Shown here piece by piece: positions 5,840-11,226 of a stretch of 11,226 bases of DNA. Location: the NCBI GenBank assembly GCA_944391255.1, contig CALXSW010000015.1, forward strand, positions 1 through 11,226. Reading direction: 5' to 3'. The notes under the pieces were generated by a model. It was not told the DNA's origin. It saw nothing but the letters and a program-made list of their open reading frames with translations, and did no database searches. The number at the start of each line of letters is the position of its first letter. Within the stretch, counting starts at the first letter, position 1. The stretch is from an uncultured Clostridia bacterium (GTDB lineage Bacteria > Bacillota > Clostridia > UBA1381). The position numbers and the translations under genes were made by a program.

Positions 5840-8800
5840 TTATATTTTCGTGCTAAATTCATGCCGTCCGCTTGACAGCTCTTTTATATCGCCGCCTATA
5901 TGCAATAGAGCTGTTGTGTTTGGCGGTATCTCACATCGGTATGTGACCTTTTCGCCATCTCTCTCCCACTCTGAGCGTATAATTCCATACGGGCTGTCAT
6001 GATACCCCGACGCATACTCAAGCTTTTTGCTGAACACAGGCGCCAAAATTATCCGCTTGTACCCCGCTTCACCACTCTTGCAGCTCGTATTGATACCGAG
6101 TATTGCGCCCATCATCCACTCGCCTATCGCCCCGTAAGCGTAGTGATTAAACGAGTTCATCGACACATCTCCGAATGTGTCGGTTTCCGCTGTATATGAA
6201 TTCCAGCGCTCCCAAATCGTCGTTGCTCCATTTTTCACGCTGTAAAGCCAGCTCGGGTCCTTATCCTGCAAAAGCAGAGAATACGCCGTTTCATGAAGTC
6301 CGGCCTTTGACAGAGCCGGCGCTAAATGGGATATTCCTAAAAATCCGACTGAAAGCTTGCCTCCGCGCTCATCTACAGACGCCTTAAAACACTCCGCCGC
6401 GCGTCTCATTTTTTCCTTTGGTATGAGATCAAAGTCTATGGCGAGAGCGTACGCCGTCTGGCTCGGTCTTGCGCCGCTTCCATTCCTTTCAGAATAATAT
6501 GTCCTGTTTATGACGTTTCCGTTCTGATCGGTCCCACTCTTTGACTGTTCACCCCAATACGCTATACTTCCGTCTGGCTGTACCCACGCTTCATTGAACG
6601 CGCGCTTTATATTTTCATATATTTCGCTGTATTTCTCCACATCTTCCGCTTTACCGAGTAATTCCGCAATCTTTACAAACAGAAAACATGATCTTGCGGC
6701 ATATGCTGTAGCAGAAAGTATGAACGGCGTTGATTCGTCATAAGCAAGGTGATCACCTCTCGACTGCTGACACTGTATATAAGGCACTGATGACAGATCT
6801 GACTTTGCCTCCTGCCCGTCGACGATCCTAACACCGTACCCCCGTCTTTCAGGCAGATCAAGATAATCGATCCAGCTGCGCATCATCTCGTAATTTTTTT
6901 CAAGAATATCTATGTCGCCGTACGCTTTGTACATCTCCCATGGAACTATCACCGCCGCGTCACCCCAGCCGGAGCATCCGCCAAGCGGTCTGTTATCTCC
7001 GCCAAGAGGAGCCGTGTCAGGGACAGCGCCGTTTCTGTTATACATAAGCTGCGCTTCTCTAAGGTCTGACAGCCATTTATTCATAAATGGTTTTATATCC
7101 ATGTTATATGACGCTGTCGCCGCGAACACCTGCGCGTCACCCGTCCAGCCCATGCGCTCGTTGCGCTGCGGACAATCTGTAAACACAAGCAGAGAATTGC
7201 CGCGCTGTCCCCACTGTATGTTTCTGTAAAGCTGATTTATATTTTCATCGGAACATTCAAATCCGCCTGTGACATCACAGGTGTTCGTTATCACCATTCC
7301 CTCAACGCTTATGATCTCAATATCATTTTCTGTAAGCTCGAATCCGTTTCCGTATATTTCAACGTATCTGAACCCATGCGATGTATATGACGGAACAAAG
7401 GTCTCGCCGCTGCTGTCGCCTTTAAATGTGTATATATCTGTATTGGCAGCGCTTCTTAAATTCGCGACATATACTCTCCCGTCACGGCGGCACATCTCCC
7501 CATATCGTACATTTATAGAAATGCCCCGTTTTGCCCTTGCACGGAGTCTTATCGTTCCGACCATATTCTGACCCATGTCATACACAAAATGATTTCCAGC
7601 GGTTTTCCAAGGTTTCTGTATTGGCTTTAAACTTCTATCTACTAAAGCCGCTTCCCCCTCGGTCAGCGCCATCTCAAATCTTTCCTTTTTCAGCTCGCCG
7701 CCGTTTGTGGCTGTCACACTCTCACGCCATGGAATTATACCGCACTTTTTCCAACGGCTGTCTTTGATATCGCTCCAGTCAAATTCCATGCGCGCGTCAT
7801 ACATCTCGCCCTGCAAATAGTCCGAGCTGATGACAGCGCCCTTATCGGTAAAGCTCCATGAGCCGTCAGAAGCTATTATCTCTTGTGTGCCGTCAGCGTA
7901 TTCTATTCTGAGCCGGCACAAAAACGCGTTCATTTCGCCATATACCATAGGCACAGGATGATATCCGACATAGCCTGTATAATACCCCTTCGCGACCGTC
8001 GCGCCTATCACGTTTCTTCCCTCTGATATCATATCTGTGACATCAAACATCTGATAGAAAATTTTCTTTCTGTAGTCAGTAAATCCCGGATCATAAAATC
8101 CCTTATTTACACGCTTGCCGTTCATATACGCTATATAAAAACCGTACGCAGATGAATACATATACGCTCTCGCAACAGGCTTTTTTATATCAAATATTTT
8201 TCTCACATTTACCGACGGAACAGGCGTCACAAGCTCAAACCTGTTTTCCACCACAAGCTTTCCGTCACACACATTACCGAGTGATGAAAGCACGGTGCTT
8301 TCATCTTCAAATCCGTCCTCCTGATACACAACAGCTGAAATATGGTTCTCTATCTTTATATTATCATAAACAGCTTTTGAGCCGGTCTGATCTATTCCTA
8401 TATTAAGCATAAATTCTTTGCGCGGCTCAAAATATTTTGTTTCACCGAATATTGCAGCGTCACTTATCACATCCGCGCCGTTAACAGCGACTGTTATATT
8501 TTTCTTATTTACCGTTATCACAACATGATTTTCATATGAGATCTTATCTGAACAGCGCGCGCAAAGCTCTTTTATCTCCGGCAAATTATCTGTCCATTCA
8601 TTATCATAGCATGATATCACCTTAACTGCCGAATCATCAGGAGCTATAACGACCTTTACACAGTTATCCTTATTCCGCGCGGCTATTACAAATGTGCTTG
8701 TATTACCGGCAGCCAGGCTGACATCATATGTTATCCTATATGTATCGACACCGTCTGTATTTACTGTTTTCACCGGAGAGCCTATCCACTCCGCTCCGCT

Positions 8801-9136
8801 CCACGCGCTCCTGTCACGGCTTAAAAGCGACGTCAAAAAGCTCCCCTCTATTTCAGACACCTCGCCATGATCATCGCCTATGATCACTCTTATATAATAT
8901 TTCCGCTCAGGCTCAAGCTCTTTTTCGCATCTTATATTTTGTGAACAGCTGTCCTCTATTCTTCCGCTGTTCCATACGATATCGTTAAATTCTTCATCAG
9001 CCGCAACGATAATCGTTCTAAATGCCTGAACAGTTCCCTGTTTATCCGATCTCATTTTCCACGAAAAACGCGGATCGCGGCTGTCCGATACTCCGCCGCA
9101 GCGCATCGAATCTATTTTAAGATCATAAATCTCCAT
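5840..9136 (-). CDS. GH78 alpha-L-rhamnosidase, multidomain, cytoplasmic
   Basis: GH78 enzymes release terminal alpha-L-rhamnose from plant glycosides, pectin side chains or bacterial polysaccharides by an inverting mechanism. The 1098 residues show: an N-terminal fibronectin-like beta domain (about 1-105, then WSGAEWIGSP); an inserted beta-sandwich of about 145 residues (122-265) resembling a concanavalin/laminin-G-like fold; the rhamnosidase N-terminal domain (about 307-480, with NGKRVNKGFYDPGFTDY); a second beta domain (about 512-612, with GQNMVG); the (alpha/alpha)6 catalytic domain (about 617-985); and a C-terminal beta domain (to 1098). DCPQRNERMGWTGDAQ (654-669) carries the acidic cluster with the probable general acid E660; E976 in TTIWERW is the probable general base. 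No signal peptide is seen, so it likely acts on imported oligosaccharides. AGAGGA sits six bases before the ATG at 9136. It ends three bases before the shared terminator. Confidence 0.93.
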   Translation of the reverse strand: MEIYDLKIDSMRCGGVSDSRDPRFSWKMRSDKQGTVQAFRTIIVAADEEFNDIVWNSGRIEDSCSQNIRCEKELEPERKYYIRVIIGDDHGEVSEIEGSFLTSLLSRDRSAWSGAEWIGSPVKTVNTDGVDTYRITYDVSLAAGNTSTFVIAARNKDNCVKVVIAPDDSAVKVISCYDNEWTDNLPEIKELCARCSDKISYENHVVITVNKKNITVAVNGADVISDAAIFGETKYFEPRKEFMLNIGIDQTGSKAVYDNIKIENHISAVVYQEDGFEDESTVLSSLGNVCDGKLVVENRFELVTPVPSVNVRKIFDIKKPVARAYMYSSAYGFYIAYMNGKRVNKGFYDPGFTDYRKKIFYQMFDVTDMISEGRNVIGATVAKGYYTGYVGYHPVPMVYGEMNAFLCRLRIEYADGTQEIIASDGSWSFTDKGAVISSDYLQGEMYDARMEFDWSDIKDSRWKKCGIIPWRESVTATNGGELKKERFEMALTEGEAALVDRSLKPIQKPWKTAGNHFVYDMGQNMVGTIRLRARAKRGISINVRYGEMCRRDGRVYVANLRSAANTDIYTFKGDSSGETFVPSYTSHGFRYVEIYGNGFELTENDIEIISVEGMVITNTCDVTGGFECSDENINQLYRNIQWGQRGNSLLVFTDCPQRNERMGWTGDAQVFAATASYNMDIKPFMNKWLSDLREAQLMYNRNGAVPDTAPLGGDNRPLGGCSGWGDAAVIVPWEMYKAYGDIDILEKNYEMMRSWIDYLDLPERRGYGVRIVDGQEAKSDLSSVPYIQCQQSRGDHLAYDESTPFILSATAYAARSCFLFVKIAELLGKAEDVEKYSEIYENIKRAFNEAWVQPDGSIAYWGEQSKSGTDQNGNVINRTYYSERNGSGARPSQTAYALAIDFDLIPKEKMRRAAECFKASVDERGGKLSVGFLGISHLAPALSKAGLHETAYSLLLQDKDPSWLYSVKNGATTIWERWNSYTAETDTFGDVSMNSFNHYAYGAIGEWMMGAILGINTSCKSGEAGYKRIILAPVFSKKLEYASGYHDSPYGIIRSEWERDGEKVTYRCEIPPNTTALLHIGGDIKELSSGRHEFSTKI

Positions 9137-9174
9137 ACATTTTCCTCTTATTTTGTAAGAATTTTCATAAATAT

Positions 9175-9223
9175 AGAGGCTGCTGCAAACTCAACGAGTT
9201 CACAGCAGCCTCGCGGGGTTTTT
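9175..9223. repeat. Hairpin repeat copy B (terminator-like)
   Basis: GAGGCTGCTG (9176-9185) pairs with CAGCAGCCTC (9203-9212), and AACTC (9188-9192) with GAGTT (9196-9200) around a three-base loop. Bases 9175-9200 match 2603-2628 at 25 of 26 positions. GCGGGG and five T (9219-9223) follow on the plus strand, but both flanking genes run on the minus strand, where the hairpin is followed only by a TATATTTAT stretch. It may still end the transcript of the zinc-ribbon gene, since it lies 22 bases after its stop. Confidence 0.75.
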
Positions 9224-9244
9224 AAATTTGATATGATCCCCTTT

Positions 9245-10228
9245 TTATCTGCTTCTCCAGCCCTGTTCTATCTGGTATTCTTCAATAACCCTTATGTTCT
9301 CTTTTTCGGTGTCGCTGAACTGTGCCTCCACCTTTTCCTCATCTGTTTCTGTAGGAACATAACCTCGCCTGTTCTCAAAATATTCGATCAGAAAATCATC
9401 GTCGAACGTCATTCCGTAACGCGCGTAAATCTCATAATATATAAGCTTTATTTCCTCGCGCGACAGCGCTTCAAGCTCTCGCTCTGTTATAACCCGCTCG
9501 TCAGTAGGATATAACGAGTTGCTCATGCTCTGCGACGGTCTGAACGTCGGTTCATCCGTTGGCTCTGACGGCTTCTCTGTCGCCTTTGATGAAGGCTTTT
9601 TTGTTGCCTTCGATTCCGACGGTTTCTCTGTCGCTTTTGCAGACGGCGTTGCAGTCGGCACATACGTCGATATCGCTCCGACTGTTGCAGTCGGTTCCGC
9701 GGTTGATATCGGCTCGCGCCCCTCGTTCAATGACCTGTTTATTATGACGTAAAACGCGCTCACAGACACAGCAAACAAAAGCATCAAACCCAACACCGAC
9801 AATGCTATTTTCTTGCCAGATATCTTTTTCTTTTTGTTTTTCATATCTCTCCTATTTCCGGTTTCGCTGTAATATGCGCTCGGATCGCTGTATAGCTCCT
9901 CCATCTCGCTTTGCTCATCTGTTTTAGGCTCTGGTGCCTTATTTACCGATGGCTTTGGAGGCGCTATCCTCGGTTTCTCTACAACAACATTTTCTCTCTT
10001 TTCTTCCAAAGAGTCCTCTCTATCACAGAAATCACATTTAAATGTGTTCATGTTAAGCGTTCTGCCGCATTTTATGCAATACAGCTTATCAGGTCTGTTA
10101 TTACGCTTCGCGGCGCTTTCAAGTCTATGATAGTAATTATCTATACTATCCTTTTCCATGTTGTTGCCACAGAATTTGCATACCGATACCGGCTCCGAAT
10201 ATTCAGCGCCGCATATTTTACACTTCAA
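9245..10228 (-). CDS. Zinc-ribbon membrane protein with C-terminal YARHG domain
   Basis: The 327-residue protein starts with two zinc-ribbon-like Cys pairs, CKIC/CKFC (C3, C6, C17, C20) and CIKC/CDFC (C51, C54, C65, C68). A charged, Pro-rich linker leads to a KNKKKK basic stop (130-135) and a single membrane helix (about 141-163). A Ser/Thr/Pro/Lys spacer (175-236) holds three SKATEKPS-like repeats. The last part (238-322) is a YARHG domain: YPTDERVITERELEALS, EIYARYG (266-272), then YFENRRGYVP and NIRVIEEY. By topology the ribbons are cytoplasmic and YARHG is outside. Function is unknown; an envelope-sensing or wall-associated role is inference only. The start is TTG at 10228, eight bases after GGGAG (10241-10237); no in-frame ATG is near. 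It follows galactokinase by 48 bases. Confidence 0.85.
   Translation of the reverse strand: MKCKICGAEYSEPVSVCKFCGNNMEKDSIDNYYHRLESAAKRNNRPDKLYCIKCGRTLNMNTFKCDFCDREDSLEEKRENVVVEKPRIAPPKPSVNKAPEPKTDEQSEMEELYSDPSAYYSETGNRRDMKNKKKKISGKKIALSVLGLMLLFAVSVSAFYVIINRSLNEGREPISTAEPTATVGAISTYVPTATPSAKATEKPSESKATKKPSSKATEKPSEPTDEPTFRPSQSMSNSLYPTDERVITERELEALSREEIKLIYYEIYARYGMTFDDDFLIEYFENRRGYVPTETDEEKVEAQFSDTEKENIRVIEEYQIEQGWRSR
9567..9644 (-). repeat. Tandem repeat encoding SKATEKPS-like units
   Basis: Three imperfect units of 27, 24 and 27 bases (9567-9593, 9594-9617, 9618-9644 on the plus strand) lie in frame inside the zinc-ribbon/YARHG gene. They encode AKATEKPS, SKATKKPS and SKATEKPS. All are multiples of three, so copy number could change without breaking the frame and would alter only the length of the extracytoplasmic spacer. 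Confidence 0.6.
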
Positions 10229-10249
10229 TTCCGCATCTCCCTTTCAGTA

Positions 10250-10271
10250 TGCGCGGACATATTCCCGCGCA
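10250..10271 (-). other. Short GC-rich hairpin between galK and the zinc-ribbon gene
   Basis: TGCGCGG (10250-10256) and CCGCGCA (10265-10271) form a perfect seven-base stem with an eight-base loop. There is no T run after it on the minus strand, so it is not a standard terminator. It lies just after the galactokinase stop and before the downstream ribosome binding site. It could stabilise the galK mRNA end or partly attenuate read-through. Confidence 0.4.
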
Positions 10272-10276
10272 AAGCT

Positions 10277-11226
10277 TTATGTCAGCTTATATCCTCCTAC
10301 AGGTCTTATCTGCAATACATGACACATTCCTTCGCCAAGCACAGCTTCTATCCTTGTCTTGAAATCGTCAAGCATATCGTTAGGAACAAACGCCTGCACT
10401 GTTCCGGCAAATCCGCCGCCATGAACTCTATACGCACCGCGGTCTCCTAATATCTCACCGCACATTGCAATAGTAACAGCCACCGCCTGCTGTTTTGGCA
10501 TGCTCGACGCGTACACATTCTGCAAATACATATATGATGAAAGACCTGATTCCTTCGAAAGCTTAAGGAAACCTTCAAAATCACCGTTTTTAAGAGCTTC
10601 TGCCTCTTCCACAGCTCTCTTTGAGTCATGGAAATAATGGAAAGCTCTTAGAACAGCTCTGTCATTTCCCAGCTTCTTTCTTATATTTCCCATTTCACTT
10701 ATAAAGTCATTATGATCCACTTCGCGCAGATACTGCTTTCCGAAATATTCTGCCACAAGCTTCATATCAGCCGGAACAGCGGCATATTCATCAGTCAGAT
10801 CAGCGTGATCAGCGCCGGAATCTATGATGCAAAGTGAATGATCATATTTAGTAAGATCAAAATCTACCTTTTTTACTACCGGTTTTTCTGTGCTGTTAAA
10901 GTCTATTGAAACAACGCTGCCCACAGATGATGCCATCTGATCCATAAGACCACTCGGCTTATTATAGTATACATTCTCAGCGAACTGTCCTATCTTTGCG
11001 ATCTCAACAGGATCTACCTCCGCATTTGCAAAGAGATGATTAACGATAGTTCCTATCAGCACCTCAAACGCCGCCGATGATGAAAGGCCTGATCCCTTCA
11101 GCACATTTGATTCAGTATACGCGTTAAAGCCCTTAAGCTCATGACCCATATCCTTGAACTTACGCAGCACACCTCTTATAAGCGCTATAGCCTTGTCATA
11201 CTGCTCCGGATGTATCTCAAGATCAT
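10277..11226 (-). CDS. galK: Galactokinase, N-terminal part outside the window
   Basis: The enzyme phosphorylates galactose at C1 with ATP, the first committed step of the Leloir pathway, in the cytoplasm. The frame stays open to the right edge (DLEIHPEQYDKAI...), so the GTG at 11170 is internal. 315 residues are visible, about three quarters of the usual 390-430. The GHMP-kinase ATP loop GSGLSSSAA is encoded at about 11095-11069, and the catalytic Asp in SGLMDQ at 10942-10940. The third GHMP motif, HGGGFAGTVQAF, lies near the C terminus, which ends GGYKLT. The galactose-binding GRVNLIGEHTDY-type motif would be beyond the window. No other Leloir gene is in view; one could lie upstream. The lack of a proper terminator after it means the zinc-ribbon gene may be on the same transcript. 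Confidence 0.93.
   Translation of the reverse strand, partial: DLEIHPEQYDKAIALIRGVLRKFKDMGHELKGFNAYTESNVLKGSGLSSSAAFEVLIGTIVNHLFANAEVDPVEIAKIGQFAENVYYNKPSGLMDQMASSVGSVVSIDFNSTEKPVVKKVDFDLTKYDHSLCIIDSGADHADLTDEYAAVPADMKLVAEYFGKQYLREVDHNDFISEMGNIRKKLGNDRAVLRAFHYFHDSKRAVEEAEALKNGDFEGFLKLSKESGLSSYMYLQNVYASSMPKQQAVAVTIAMCGEILGDRGAYRVHGGGFAGTVQAFVPNDMLDDFKTRIEAVLGEGMCHVLQIRPVGGYKLT

Noticed and set aside
9137..9174. Promoter for the GH78 gene
   Set aside because: The gap after the hairpin is AT-rich, but I could not find a -35/-10 pair with acceptable match and spacing on the minus strand.
10250..10271. Terminator after galactokinase
   Set aside because: The hairpin is short and has no T run on the minus strand, so it was listed only as a hairpin of unknown role.
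9911..10450. 179-codon open frame on the plus strand across the zinc-ribbon and galactokinase genes
   Set aside because: It is antisense to two well-supported genes, spans their intergenic gap, and its translation has no recognisable domain or ribosome binding site.

Overview
The window looks like chromosomal DNA of an anaerobic low-to-mid-GC Firmicute of class Clostridia, most plausibly a gut Oscillospiraceae/Ruminococcaceae-type bacterium. This rests on the style of the proteins: the Clostridia-type thymidylate kinase P-loop, the DUF421 plus DUF4363 pair, a zinc-ribbon/YARHG membrane protein, a large GH78 rhamnosidase, and strong AGGAGG-type ribosome binding sites. The genus cannot be fixed from the sequence alone. 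There is no phage, transposase, CRISPR array, rRNA or tRNA.

Layout. Positions 1-2588 (+ strand) hold the 3' part of a citrate synthase gene, a WecG/TagA/CpsF-family (GT26) glycosyltransferase and thymidylate kinase, closely spaced and ending in a strong hairpin terminator (2603-2648). Converging on them from the minus strand is a two-gene unit (3854-2790): a DUF421 (YetF-like) membrane protein and a small DUF4363 protein, probably translationally coupled. A divergent intergenic region (3855-4119) carries a near-consensus sigma-A promoter and a structured leader for rpsB-tsf (4120-5790, + strand), which encode ribosomal protein S2 and elongation factor Ts. This unit ends in a bidirectional hairpin (5804-5837) shared with the convergent gene on its right. 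From 5840 to the right edge everything is on the minus strand: a 1098-residue GH78 alpha-L-rhamnosidase, a zinc-ribbon/transmembrane/YARHG protein, and the C-terminal 315 residues of galactokinase.

How the genes fit together. The left and middle blocks are housekeeping genes (TCA entry, nucleotide synthesis, translation). The right block suggests plant glycan or glycoside use: cytoplasmic rhamnosidase and galactokinase feed sugars into central metabolism, although the zinc-ribbon gene lies between them and there is no direct evidence of a shared operon. The most noteworthy non-coding signals are a dispersed hairpin element present twice (2603-2648 and 9175-9223, 25 of 26 bases identical in the 5' part), the nested-stem rpsB leader, and a perfect inverted repeat sitting exactly on the rpsB -35 box. 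No clearly new multi-gene system is evident.
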